Part shown: one piece after another, positions 44,398-52,954 of the stretch | How positions within the stretch are numbered: position 1 is the first letter of the stretch | How the letters are laid out: each line of letters begins with the position of its first letter | NCBI RefSeq assembly: GCF_900156125.1 | Contig: NZ_FTLX01000002.1 | Location: forward strand, 186,001 to 250,000 | From: Domibacillus enclensis | GTDB taxonomy: Bacteria > Bacillota > Bacilli > Bacillales > Domibacillaceae | Length of the DNA stretch: 64,000 bases | Reading direction: 5' to 3' | Position numbers and translations under genes: made by a program | Notes under the pieces: generated by a model | Told to the model about the DNA's origin: nothing | What the model saw: only the letters and a program-made list of their open reading frames with translations | Database searches by the model: none

Positions 44398-46146
44398 ATG
44401 AAGCTGCCTTCGTTTAATAATATCGGATTGCGCAATAAGCTGTTAATTATTTATATTTGCGCGGTGTTTATTCCGATCACGCTGACGCATATCGTTTTTT
44501 ACAACGTGACAACGAACAATGTGAAAACACAAAAAATGAGCGACCTGTCTCTTTCCGTTGAAAAGATATCCGATGATTTTTTAATGGCGATCAATGATGC
44601 GGTCGGCATTTCGTCTATGATGTATACCGATTACGAACTGTACACGCTGCTGGAAACGAAATACCGCTCCACGACCGAATTTATTCACGCTTATCATGAT
44701 TATTACGACAATATCAGCAAGGAAGTGCCCCTTTACTCTCCCGTTCGCTCGCTTACCTTGTACACGGACAATGAAACGGTTTTATACGCAGGCGGTGTGA
44801 AGAAAATTGATTCATCTGTGAGGAGCGCTGATTGGTACGAAAGCACGGAGCTTATGCGGCATTCTTATCCGGTTTTAACCCGTCAGCGGGGCGAAACGGG
44901 GAAGCTGGATACGTTCAGCTTAATAAGGGAAATGGATCATTATCATACGATTAATTCGACGAAAAAGATCATGGAAATAAAGCTGGATCACGGGTTAATG
45001 CGCAACTTGTTTCACGACGTGACGTTTCAAGGCGATCTGTATTTGCTGAATGGGGAGGGGACGATTGAGTACACAACAAATGAACATATTGACTGGTCCG
45101 CAGGCCGTTTTCCGTATTCACCGGCTGACAACGACAGCGATCACATCGTTTTTGAAGAAACGTTTCATCTGCAATATTTAAACAACTGGAAAGTGGTGGG
45201 CGTGGCGCAGGAGCACGTACTGATGGAGGAAGTGGAAAGCTCGCGTAATTTCATTCTATACCTGGCGCTTATTAATCTGGTTTTTCCTTCTCTGTTTATC
45301 ATTTATATGACAAGCTCGCTTCACACGCGGATCTTGCGGATTTTAAAGCATATGAGGGGTGTCGAGGATCAGCATTTTGAGCTGATCGAAGGGGCGCAGT
45401 ACCGGGACGAAATTGGTGAACTGACGCAGGCCTTTAACCGAATGGCGTTTAAAATCAAAAAGCTGATCAAGGAAGTGTACGTAGCGGATATTCAAAAAAA
45501 GGATCTGGAGCTGAAACGAAAGCAAGCTCAGCTCAGCGCCCTGCAAAGTCAAATCAATCCCCATTTTTTATTTAATGTACTGGAAACGATTCGAATGAGG
45601 AGCATGTTGAAAAACGAAAATGAAACAGCGAAAATTATTCAAAATATTGCCAGCATGCTCAGGAAATCGTTTATTTGGGGAAAAGATTGGGTGAAGGTGG
45701 AGGAGGAGCTGTATTTAATTAACTGTTTCCTGGAAATCCAATATTACCGGTTTGATGATAAAATGCAGTATCAAATAGAGGCAGAGCCCGAAGCGCTACA
45801 TTGTCTGATTCCGAATATGTCGCTCATTCCGTTTGTTGAAAATGCGAGCATCCACGGGATCGAGTCGATAAAAGGAAAAGGCTTGATCAAAATCGTCATT
45901 AAAAAAGTCCACGACCGCCTGCTGTGTGAAATAACGGATACAGGACGGGGGATGGATACGGCTGAGTATGAGCAACTGCTGCGGTCATTGGAGGAAGCGG
46001 AAGATATGGGCGAGCATGTTGGGATCAAAAACGTCTATTATCGCTTGAAGCTTCACTATGGAGACGATTTTGAGTTTAACATTACGAGCGAAAGCGGAGT
46101 GGGGACGAAGGTGAGTATTCTTTTTCCGTATAAAGAAAAGGAATAA
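44398..46146 (+). CDS. yesM: Sensor histidine kinase (YesM/XynD-like)
   Basis: A 582-residue membrane kinase. Helices at ~15-35 and ~285-305 flank a large extracellular sensor (~36-280). A HAMP domain (~310-365, RILRILKHMRGVEDQHFELIEGAQYRDEIGELTQAFN) leads to the His_kinase domain with His389 in LQSQINPHFLFNVLETI and an HATPase with NMSLIPFVENASIHG and DTGRGMD. The sensor probably reads extracellular xylo-oligosaccharide directly or through the binding lipoprotein. It starts 10 bases after the response-regulator stop. Confidence 0.93.
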   Translation: MKLPSFNNIGLRNKLLIIYICAVFIPITLTHIVFYNVTTNNVKTQKMSDLSLSVEKISDDFLMAINDAVGISSMMYTDYELYTLLETKYRSTTEFIHAYHDYYDNISKEVPLYSPVRSLTLYTDNETVLYAGGVKKIDSSVRSADWYESTELMRHSYPVLTRQRGETGKLDTFSLIREMDHYHTINSTKKIMEIKLDHGLMRNLFHDVTFQGDLYLLNGEGTIEYTTNEHIDWSAGRFPYSPADNDSDHIVFEETFHLQYLNNWKVVGVAQEHVLMEEVESSRNFILYLALINLVFPSLFIIYMTSSLHTRILRILKHMRGVEDQHFELIEGAQYRDEIGELTQAFNRMAFKIKKLIKEVYVADIQKKDLELKRKQAQLSALQSQINPHFLFNVLETIRMRSMLKNENETAKIIQNIASMLRKSFIWGKDWVKVEEELYLINCFLEIQYYRFDDKMQYQIEAEPEALHCLIPNMSLIPFVENASIHGIESIKGKGLIKIVIKKVHDRLLCEITDTGRGMDTAEYEQLLRSLEEAEDMGEHVGIKNVYYRLKLHYGDDFEFNITSESGVGTKVSILFPYKEKE

Positions 46147-46154
46147 GCGGCTGT

Positions 46155-46325
46155 TGAAAAAAGATTGTGTCAATGAAAAGCAGGTAACATAAAGCCACTG
46201 TGCTTGCGCCAATACGGTCGGGGTGGCTTCTGCAGGACTTCGCGTTCGGAGGGGCGGGCGGTGAGATCCACTTTTGGAGCACGACGCTCCAAAAGTGGAT
46301 CTCACCTGACCCTCTGCTTTTTTAG
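46155..46325. repeat. Compound palindromic element with a 20-bp perfect hairpin
   Basis: Core: bases 46261-46280 (GTGAGATCCACTTTTGGAGC) and 46286-46305 are perfect inverted repeats around a 5-base loop. Outside it lie AAAGCCAC (46186 on) with GTGGCTT (46224 on), and AAAAGCAGGT (46174 on) with ACCTG...CTGCTTTTTT (46303-46322). It looks like a dispersed element with nested arms rather than a plain terminator, though the final T-run could terminate the YesM message. Confidence 0.7.
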
Positions 46326-46385
46326 AAAGTCAGACTGTTTCTCGCTCTAGAAAATTGACACGTTTGTTTTTCAACACGATGAAAT

Positions 46386-46410
46386 GCCCCTGCATCCGGG
46401 GGCGTTTTTT
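46386..46410 (+). terminator. Rho-independent terminator upstream of the transporter operon
   Basis: GCCCC-TGCATCC-GGGGGC followed by GTTTTTT. It separates the two-component genes from the transporter genes. Confidence 0.85.
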
Positions 46411-46430
46411 CATGTCGGTTGATATAACAG

Positions 46431-46456
46431 CTATAGTTTACAAAGTAAAAACTATA
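46431..46456. promoter_or_regulatory. Imperfect inverted repeat, candidate YesN operator
   Basis: CTATAGTTTAC (46431-46441) and GTAAAAACTATA (46445-46456) form an imperfect palindrome overlapping a TTTACA at 46437-46442 that could serve as a -35. Position upstream of the transporter operon suits an activator site, but AraC-type sites are usually direct repeats, so this is tentative. Confidence 0.3.
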
Positions 46457-46494
46457 TTTTGTATGGTCATCAAAAAAAAGGATGTACGTTACAA

Positions 46495-46508
46495 TGAAAG
46501 GGCTTTCA
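46495..46508 (+). promoter_or_regulatory. CcpA cre box of the transporter operon
   Basis: TGAAAGGGCTTTCA differs from the ideal palindromic cre at one core position (C to G). It is 44 bases before the binding-protein start, downstream of the likely promoter, a position for roadblock repression. Confidence 0.65.
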
Positions 46509-46554
46509 ATATTGGGGTCATGCTACTAAACAAAATCAGGGGGGAGTCAAATTG

Positions 46555-48195
46555 TTGAAACGAAAAACGATATTCTTTGCTTTTGGTCTACTTGCCATGT
46601 TATGTTTCGTCGCTGCTTGTTCAAATGGTGAAAAAGGAGAAGGTGGGGAAGAGGGCGTATCCACCTACACGTTTTTTAATGCATCCTCTACCGGAAAAGA
46701 TGTGAATACCGCTGAGACCAAAATCGGGAAAATGTTTGAGGAAGAAACAGGTGTGAACTTTGACATTGAACATATTGTCGGCGACAGCAATCAAAAAATC
46801 GGCACGATGATCGCCAGCGGAGAATACCCGGAGCTGCTGAACGCTCAAAATGCAACAAATGATGTAATTGATGCAGGCGGGTTTTTGCCGCTCAACGATT
46901 TGATCGAGGAACATGCACCGAATTTAAGAAAGCTATATGATCCAATATGGGAAAAGATGAAGCAGGAGGATGGAAACATTTATATTCTTCCGTCCGGCGT
47001 TTCAAACGGCTACATTAAGCCGCCGAACATTGGGCAGTCCGCGTTTTTCATTAGACGGGACGCATTAAAGGAGCAGGGCTATCCACAGCCTAAAACGATT
47101 GATGAATACTTCGACATTATTGAAAAATATGCAAAAGCGCACCCGACGATTAACGGGGCCGATACGATTCCATACACGATCCTGCAGTACGACTGGCATG
47201 TCGGCCAGCTGTTTGATCCACCAGCGTTTTTATCCGGTGAACAGGAAGGCATTATGGTCGACAACGAAACACTGGACGTATCGGTTCATCACAACCAGGA
47301 TATAACGAAAAACTGGCTTCAAAAATTAAATGAATTAAACAGCAAGGGTTTATTGGACAAAGAGTCGTTCACACAAAACTATGACGAGTATTTAGCGAAA
47401 ATATCTTCCGGGCGAGTGGTCGGATGGTTCGGACCGCAGTGGGAATCAGCGGCTGCTTTGGACACACTTGAGCAGGACGACGATCCATACAATGACTTCA
47501 TGGGTTTCCCGATCGTGTTTGAAGAAGGGATTAAAGATCAGTACTTAAACCCGGAATCGTACGTAACGTCTCCTGGTACGGGGCTGACGGCAGGCACGGA
47601 TGAAGAAGATCAAGTGAAAATCATCAAATTTTTGGATCACATAGCGAAGGTCGATTCTCAAAAGCTCATTACATGGGGAATCGAAGGGGAAACGTACGAG
47701 GTGAATGAAGAAGGCCGCTTTTACCGTACAGAAGAACAAATTGAGCAGGTGAGCAATAAAGAATTCGCAGATGAATTCGGATTTACCGCACTTGGCTGGT
47801 ACTGGCCGATCATGAGCGGAACGTTTGATGACGGGAATTCGGTTGATCCAGAGGTGCAGCCGGAAGTCGCTCAGCTTTCTTATGATGAAGTCGATAAGGA
47901 ATTTTTGGAAGCGTATAACATTGAAGTATTTACCGATTTGTTTACTGAGCCAGACCCGGCGCCATGGTTTCCGTTCTGGGATGCTGTCATCGAAACAGGG
48001 TCAGAAGCCCAGCTGTATGATCAGCAATCGCGTGACTTAATCAAGCAGTCTTATCCGGATATCATCCTGGCAGACCCGGCAAAATTTGACGCGCAATGGA
48101 ATAGCTTCAAGCAGGAATTTGAAAAGCTTCCGTACAAAGCATACGAACAAGTTATTGAGGATTCCGTGAAAAAAGAAGCTTCGCTGATGGAGTAA
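46555..48195 (+). CDS. Xylo-oligosaccharide-type ABC binding lipoprotein (LplA/YtcQ/XynE family)
   Basis: A 546-residue extracellular binding protein of the large LplA type. Signal and lipobox FVAAC (Cys22) are followed by a Gly/Glu-rich linker. The body has KIGKMFEEETGVNFDIEHIVGDSNQKIGTMIASGEYPELL, typical of the family. It receives oligosaccharides for the permeases at 48300 and 49283. AGGGGGGAG lies 8 bases before TTG 46555; the TTG at 46552 is the alternative and gives one more residue. By context with GH10, the ligand is probably a xylo-oligosaccharide. No ATPase gene is present. Confidence 0.9.
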   Translation: MKRKTIFFAFGLLAMLCFVAACSNGEKGEGGEEGVSTYTFFNASSTGKDVNTAETKIGKMFEEETGVNFDIEHIVGDSNQKIGTMIASGEYPELLNAQNATNDVIDAGGFLPLNDLIEEHAPNLRKLYDPIWEKMKQEDGNIYILPSGVSNGYIKPPNIGQSAFFIRRDALKEQGYPQPKTIDEYFDIIEKYAKAHPTINGADTIPYTILQYDWHVGQLFDPPAFLSGEQEGIMVDNETLDVSVHHNQDITKNWLQKLNELNSKGLLDKESFTQNYDEYLAKISSGRVVGWFGPQWESAAALDTLEQDDDPYNDFMGFPIVFEEGIKDQYLNPESYVTSPGTGLTAGTDEEDQVKIIKFLDHIAKVDSQKLITWGIEGETYEVNEEGRFYRTEEQIEQVSNKEFADEFGFTALGWYWPIMSGTFDDGNSVDPEVQPEVAQLSYDEVDKEFLEAYNIEVFTDLFTEPDPAPWFPFWDAVIETGSEAQLYDQQSRDLIKQSYPDIILADPAKFDAQWNSFKQEFEKLPYKAYEQVIEDSVKKEASLME

Positions 48196-48210
48196 GTAGT
48201 GCGAATGGGA

Positions 48211-48236
48211 GAAGGCTGAATGGTGTTTCAGCCTTC
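48211..48236 (+). other. Intercistronic hairpin after the second binding-protein gene
   Basis: GAAGGCTGAA (48211-48220) and TTCAGCCTTC (48227-48236) form a perfect 10-bp stem with a 6-base loop; only a short TTTTC follows after GATC. Likely mRNA stabilisation or partial termination between binding protein and permeases. Confidence 0.7.
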
Positions 48237-48299
48237 GATCTTTTCATCATCCGGTGGAAGTGTGCGGGGGATCACTGAAGAGGAGGTATTAATGCGCGG

Positions 48300-49268
48300 A
48301 TGAAAACAAAAGCAAATGCAGTGACGTCTCAAGCGTTTCCTGAGAGCCAGACAGGAAGAGTCAAGTCATTTATTGCGACGTGTAAAAGCCAGAAAGCGTT
48401 GCTGTTAATGACGGTTCCGTTTGTGATCTGGGTTTTTGTTTTTAAATATTTGCCTGTGTGGGGATGGACGATGGCGTTTCAGGATTTTAAGCCGGCACGT
48501 TCTTTTTCAGAGCAGGAATGGGTAGGGTTTAAGCATTTTGCTTTTTTATTTACAGACGACCGCTTTTTGGGCGTGTTACGAAATACGCTGGCGCAAAGCC
48601 TGATTAATTTAGTTCTGGGCTTTGTTACAGCCATTGGGCTGGCGGTTTTGATCAACGAATTGACCAATGTGAAGTTTAAGCGAGTGGTTCAAACGATCAG
48701 CTACCTGCCCCACTTTCTTTCGTGGGTTGTTGCGGCGGCGCTGATTTCGTCCCTGTTGTCCATGGATGGCATCATCAATGAATTGTTGATCGGATTGAAC
48801 ATTATAGACGACAAAATTCTTTGGCTGGGGGTCGGTGAGTATTTTTGGGGCATCCTGGCGGCGTCTGATATATGGAAGAATGTCGGCTGGAACACCATTA
48901 TTTATTTAGCCGCTATCTCTATGATTGATATGGAGCAGTATGAAGCGGCCAAAATTGACGGAGCTTCCCGGCTGCAGCGGATTAAGTACATTACAATACC
49001 CGGGATGAAGCCAGTCATTGTCGTTCTTTTGATTATGAACATGGGCTATATTATCGAAGCGGGTTTTGAAGCCCAATATTTGCTCGGAAATGGACAGAAC
49101 ATAGAGTATTCAGAGAACATCGATGTGTTTGTCATTAATTATGGTATTTCGATGTTTAACTTTTCTTTGGCCACAGCAGCGGGAATATTCAAAACTGTTA
49201 TTAGCTTAATCTTCCTGATAGCAGCCAATTCATTCTCCAAGAAAATGGGTCAAGGCGGTTTATACTAG
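48300..49268 (+). CDS. lplB: ABC transporter permease, LplB family
   Basis: A 322-residue permease with six helices. KALLLMTVPFVIWVFVFKYLPVWGWTMAFQDFKP at ~33-66 is the LplB start; the EAA loop reads EQYEAAKIDGASRLQRIKYITIPGMK; NIDVFVINYGI precedes the last helix. It forms the channel with the next protein. The start ATG 48300 lies 13 bases after AGGAGG because a tiny frame (ATG 48292, three codons, stop overlapping ATGA at 48300-48303) intervenes. Confidence 0.94.
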   Translation: MKTKANAVTSQAFPESQTGRVKSFIATCKSQKALLLMTVPFVIWVFVFKYLPVWGWTMAFQDFKPARSFSEQEWVGFKHFAFLFTDDRFLGVLRNTLAQSLINLVLGFVTAIGLAVLINELTNVKFKRVVQTISYLPHFLSWVVAAALISSLLSMDGIINELLIGLNIIDDKILWLGVGEYFWGILAASDIWKNVGWNTIIYLAAISMIDMEQYEAAKIDGASRLQRIKYITIPGMKPVIVVLLIMNMGYIIEAGFEAQYLLGNGQNIEYSENIDVFVINYGISMFNFSLATAAGIFKTVISLIFLIAANSFSKKMGQGGLY

Positions 49269-49282
49269 GAGGTGTGGTTGAA

Positions 49283-50200
49283 GTGATACTGGCGAAAAAA
49301 AGAAAGAAGAACTTAATGAGGACAAAGGAAGACGTCCTGTTTGATACGTTTAACGTTACCTTTATGATTTTATTAAGTATCGTCATGCTGTACCCTTTTT
49401 TGAATCAAATCGCTCTTTCGTTAAACGCTGCGACAGATTCTGTGAAAGGCGGCATTTACTTATGGCCCCGCGAGTTTACGTGGCGCAACTATGAGTATGT
49501 GTTCAGCCAGGCGTCGATTATGCAGGGCATCTTCGTTTCCGTCGCCAGAACGGTCATTGGCACGCTGATCAGCATCTTGTGTACAGCGATGGTCGCGTAT
49601 GCGATTGCGCAGGAAAAGTTTGTTTTTAAGCGCTCGGTGACGATCATTTTTATAATGACCATGTATTTTAATGGCGGCTTAATTCCAACGTATCTCTTAA
49701 TGAGAGACTTGCAGCTGATCGGGACATTTTGGGTGTATATTATACCGGGGATCATCAGTGCCTTTAATTTGATTATTATGCGTTCGTTTATCGAAGGCAT
49801 TCCGAAAAGCATTTTTGAACAAGCGCGCATTGACGGTGCCGGAGACTTCAGGGTTTTCTTTCAAATTGTTTTGCCGCTGTCCTTGCCGGTACTGGCTACG
49901 GTGTCGTTGTTTGTTGCAGTCGGTCAATGGAATCAATGGTTTGATGTGTTTTTATACAACTCCAGCAATGAAAGTCTCACGACACTGCAATACGAGTTAA
50001 TGAAGGTGCTTCAGAATACGGCCACGTCCAATGGAGACTGGAACTCTGCTCAGGCAAGCGGGGAGCATGCCGCCAATACGGTGACGCCGAAATCCATTCA
50101 AGCGACCATGACCATTGTGGCCAGTCTGCCAATCATCTGTATTTATCCTTTCCTGCAAAAGTATTTTGTCAAAGGGATGACTCTCGGCGCGGTCAAATAG
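49283..50200 (+). CDS. lplC: ABC transporter permease, LplC/YtcP family
   Basis: A 305-residue CUT1 permease with six helices, a basic N-terminus, and LYPFLNQIALSLNAATDSVKGGIYLWPREFTWRNYEYVF typical of LplC. The EAA loop is FEQARIDGAGDFRVFFQIVLPLSLP and the C-terminus KYFVKGMTLGAVKG-like. I chose GTG 49283 with AGGAGG 10 bases upstream; GTG 49274 would leave 1 base. It completes the two-subunit channel with the LplB homologue. Confidence 0.93.
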   Translation: MILAKKRKKNLMRTKEDVLFDTFNVTFMILLSIVMLYPFLNQIALSLNAATDSVKGGIYLWPREFTWRNYEYVFSQASIMQGIFVSVARTVIGTLISILCTAMVAYAIAQEKFVFKRSVTIIFIMTMYFNGGLIPTYLLMRDLQLIGTFWVYIIPGIISAFNLIIMRSFIEGIPKSIFEQARIDGAGDFRVFFQIVLPLSLPVLATVSLFVAVGQWNQWFDVFLYNSSNESLTTLQYELMKVLQNTATSNGDWNSAQASGEHAANTVTPKSIQATMTIVASLPIICIYPFLQKYFVKGMTLGAVK

Positions 50201-50249
50201 GGAGCATTGATTGTCCGTTTATCAAGATAAAACAAAAGGAGCGAATAAG

Positions 50250-51284
50250 ATGACGAAGCAAGGAATTCAGCAAAACATCCCTTCCTTATCAGATGTGTAT
50301 AAGAAGCATTTTCGTATTGGCGCTGCGGTGAATCCGATGACACTGCATGATCAAGAAGCGTTTATTTTAAAGCACTTTAACAGCTTAACAGCGGAAAATG
50401 TAATGAAGTTTGAACGGCTGCAGCCGGAAGAAGGGCATTTTACCTTTACGCATGCGGATGAGCTGATCGCTATTGCTCAGCAGAATAACAAGCAGGTCAG
50501 AGGCCATACGCTCGTTTGGCATAATCAAACGCCCGATTGGGTTTTTCAGCAAAGCAATGGAGAAGAAGCGGATAGACAGCTTTTGTTGGAACGCATGAAA
50601 CAGCATATCTTTACTGTGATGGAGAGATACAAAGGGAAGATTGGCAGCTGGGATGTGGTGAATGAAGCCGTCTCGGACAGCGGAACCGATTTATTGAGAG
50701 AATCGAAGTGGAGAAGCATAATAGGAGACGATTTCATTGATAAAGCGTTTGAATACGCGCATATGGCCGATCCGGACGCGCGGTTATTTTACAACGATTA
50801 CAACGAGTCCCATCCTGAAAAAAGAGAAAAGATTTATTCAGTAGCGAAAGGATTAGTGGAAAGAGGCATTCCGATTCACGGCATCGGCTTGCAGGCTCAC
50901 TGGAATTTAAGCGAGCCTTCTCTTGACCACATCAAGCAAGCAATCGAGCGTTATGCATCGTTAGGCTTAAAACTCCACATTACCGAAATGGACGTATCCG
51001 CTTTTTCATTTGAAGACAAACGAGCTGATTTAACCGCGCCAACAGAAGAGATGACGGACAAGCTGACAGAGCGCTACAGAAGCTTTTTTGACCTGATGAC
51101 CGAGTACGCAGCCGTCATTGACTCCGTAACATTCTGGGGAGTAGCGGATAATTACACATGGCTCGACGACTTCCCTGTAAAAGGGAGAAAAAACTGGCCG
51201 CTGCTGTTTGACGAACACCTTCAGCCGAAGCCGTCCTTTTGGGAGGTTGTGGATGTAGCAAGAAAAGAACGAGTCGAAAAATAA
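50250..51284 (+). CDS. Intracellular endo-1,4-beta-xylanase, GH10
   Basis: A 344-residue family 10 glycoside hydrolase with no signal peptide, like the intracellular XynA2/IXT6 enzymes of Geobacillus. WDVVNEA holds the acid/base Glu139 and HITEMD the nucleophile Glu246; TAENVMKFE, RGHTLVWHNQTPDW and FWGVADNYTW line the subsites. It would shorten imported xylo-oligosaccharides in the cytoplasm. ATG 50250 has AAAGGAG 8 bases upstream; the earlier in-frame start at 50211 has no such site. No beta-xylosidase or xylose isomerase gene is in the window. Confidence 0.95.
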   Translation: MTKQGIQQNIPSLSDVYKKHFRIGAAVNPMTLHDQEAFILKHFNSLTAENVMKFERLQPEEGHFTFTHADELIAIAQQNNKQVRGHTLVWHNQTPDWVFQQSNGEEADRQLLLERMKQHIFTVMERYKGKIGSWDVVNEAVSDSGTDLLRESKWRSIIGDDFIDKAFEYAHMADPDARLFYNDYNESHPEKREKIYSVAKGLVERGIPIHGIGLQAHWNLSEPSLDHIKQAIERYASLGLKLHITEMDVSAFSFEDKRADLTAPTEEMTDKLTERYRSFFDLMTEYAAVIDSVTFWGVADNYTWLDDFPVKGRKNWPLLFDEHLQPKPSFWEVVDVARKERVEK

Positions 51285-51335
51285 ATCCGTGCGCCGCTCT
51301 TGATTATTCATCTTTTCAACGTGAGGATGACGACT

Positions 51336-51812
51336 ATGAGAAATTACAGGCTTTTCCTCCTGCTCGCCTTCGTATGGATCACAGCGAGCGGGTGCAGCCA
51401 GGAAGACGACAAAGTAAACATCCTCTTTTTTTCAGAGCTGTCCGCTGACGCAGAGCGCGACATCCGTTCCGTCATTCCTGAAGAAGCAGAAACCGTTCAA
51501 TTGGCGTTTTACCCGTTTCATCACGAGAAATTAATGGTTGAATTAGCGGGGAAAACCGGGGACCTCTTTTTAGTGCCTCAGGAAGAGGTAGCGAATCTGA
51601 TTGACCCTGTCGCGTTCACAAAATTAACGGACGTGGCTGCGGATGACTCGTCGGTGGATGCCTTCAAAAGAGAAGATCCGGATACAGGCAATGTCCACGT
51701 TTACGCCATTCCGATTTCTGCAGGTACAGAGAAACCACTGGCAGCCTTTATACCAAACTATTCCGAGGACAAAGAAAAAGCGTTAGCTATTCTGAAAGCG
51801 TTAGCCAACTAA
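51336..51812 (+). CDS. Lipoprotein of unknown function
   Basis: A 158-residue predicted lipoprotein: hydrophobic signal 6-16 and lipobox TASGC (Cys20). The mature part is small, acidic, alpha/beta in pattern (NILFFSELS, VQLAFYPFHHEKLMVELAGKTGDLFLVPQEEVANL), and recalls half of a solute-binding fold, but I recognise no family. GTGAGG lies 9 bases before ATG 51336. It ends the xylan operon, 51 bases after the xylanase, and so may help the receptor or sensor on the outer membrane face. Confidence 0.75.
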   Translation: MRNYRLFLLLAFVWITASGCSQEDDKVNILFFSELSADAERDIRSVIPEEAETVQLAFYPFHHEKLMVELAGKTGDLFLVPQEEVANLIDPVAFTKLTDVAADDSSVDAFKREDPDTGNVHVYAIPISAGTEKPLAAFIPNYSEDKEKALAILKALAN

Positions 51813-51816
51813 ACGA

Positions 51817-51930
51817 CGGCCGGATTACTGGGAACAACGGCCGGATAGTCGAAAATAATGGCTGGATTACTGGAGACAACGGCCGGATTATCGATTATCC
51901 AGCCGTTAGTCATCAAAATACAGCCGTCAG
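51817..51930 (+). repeat. 21-base periodic array, CCGG family, copy 2
   Basis: Six units in exact 21-base steps: CGGCCGG at 51817 and 51838, TGGCTGG at 51859, CGGCCGG at 51880, then AGCCGTT at 51901 and AGCCGTC at 51922. The better units read CGGCCGGATTACTGGGAACAA-like. It starts 5 bases after the lipoprotein stop and ends ~40 bases before a terminator. The rest of the gap to 52136 is that terminator and a promoter. Confidence 0.85.
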
Positions 51931-51970
51931 GACACCGCATTCGATGCATTTCTGACCAATAAAAGCTAAG

Positions 51971-52011
51971 CCGAATGACTGCGATTTTCGCAGGATTGTT
52001 CGGTTTTTTTT
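51971..52011 (+). terminator. Rho-independent terminator of the xylan operon
   Basis: Outer CCGAA (51971-51975)/TTCGG (51999-52003) and inner CTGCGA (51979-51984)/TCGCAG (51988-51993) stems, followed by eight T. Confidence 0.88.
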
Positions 52012-52067
52012 GCTGTTTGCTCCCTCTTGTCATCCAGCTTCTTATATACAGCTCTGCGAAGGCATAT

Positions 52068-52097
52068 TTTACATGTGATGAAAAAAGACGGTATAAT
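52068..52097 (+). promoter_or_regulatory. SigA-type promoter of the phosphatase-oxidoreductase pair
   Basis: TTTACA (52068-52073) and TATAAT (52092-52097) with an 18-base spacer, 40 bases before the ATG. Confidence 0.75.
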
Positions 52098-52136
52098 TTG
52101 GGAGAGTAAGCCGATGAGGAGAGGAGCCGGACATAG

Positions 52137-52931
52137 ATGAAAACACGAATCACCTACAGTGAAAAAGGAACCGCCCGTTACAATGAAGACCGGGTGGGAT
52201 CATACCGGAATGTGGCCTGGGTCATTGACGGGGCGACACCGCTGTTTCAGGAAACGTATTTGTCGGAGGACAATGATGTTGTGTGGCTGGTGGAGACGCT
52301 GCACAAGTGGCTGCCACATTTTATTCGCGATGAGGAGTCGCTTGAAGAAATTTTGTCCCGGACACTTGCGCACGTTGAGCAGGAGGCGCTTGGGCTGTAT
52401 CCGGGGCTTCGTAATGTCGCTGCTTATGCGCTCCCGACGTTCACGGTGGCGATGGTTCGGCTTTCGGGCGGGCGGCTTGAGTATTATGTGCTCGGCGATG
52501 CGGGTGTGCTGGCCGCACTGCCGGACGGGGTTTTGTGGATGACCGATGACCGGCTGGAGATGATGAGCCAGCGCGTTCGGAAAGAAGCTGTGGCGGACAA
52601 GCCGGTGCTGCTCCAGGCAATTCGCCAAAAGCTGAATACGGAAGAGGGCTACTGGATCGGATCGATTGACGGAGCCGGTATTCCGCACGGGTATGCGGGG
52701 GAAATGAAGGTAGAGCCCGGGACGCGTGTAATGTGTGTCAGTGACGGGTATTCCCGGCTGTTTGAGCTGTTCGGCTGGGTCGAAGCGGAGCAACTCAAGC
52801 TGGATGACGCATCGGTCAAGGCTACGGTGGCGAAGGTGAGAGAGATCGAGATGGCGGATGCAGAGGGCGTCCGGTTCCCACGGGCGAAGTGCCACGATGA
52901 TTTGTCGGTTGTGCTGGTGGAGAGTGAGTGA
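52137..52931 (+). CDS. PP2C-like protein phosphatase
   Basis: A 264-residue PPM/PP2C-type metallophosphatase. The metal-binding and fold motifs are present: RYNEDRVG (~14-21), WVIDGATPLF (~28-37), YVLGDAGVLA, VMCVSDGYSRL and the C-terminal CHDDLSVVLV with the last Asp pair. It is a cytoplasmic stand-alone catalytic domain without kinase, membrane or sensor part. Substrate unknown. It lies in an operon with an oxidoreductase (23-base gap), an uncommon pairing. GC-rich codons compared with the xylan genes. Confidence 0.85.
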   Translation: MKTRITYSEKGTARYNEDRVGSYRNVAWVIDGATPLFQETYLSEDNDVVWLVETLHKWLPHFIRDEESLEEILSRTLAHVEQEALGLYPGLRNVAAYALPTFTVAMVRLSGGRLEYYVLGDAGVLAALPDGVLWMTDDRLEMMSQRVRKEAVADKPVLLQAIRQKLNTEEGYWIGSIDGAGIPHGYAGEMKVEPGTRVMCVSDGYSRLFELFGWVEAEQLKLDDASVKATVAKVREIEMADAEGVRFPRAKCHDDLSVVLVESE

Positions 52932-52954
52932 AAAAGAGAAACGGAGGATTTGAG

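Noticed and set aside
46261-46305. Insertion-sequence end
   Set aside because: No transposase frame or target duplication nearby; the inverted repeats are 5 bases apart and form a hairpin.
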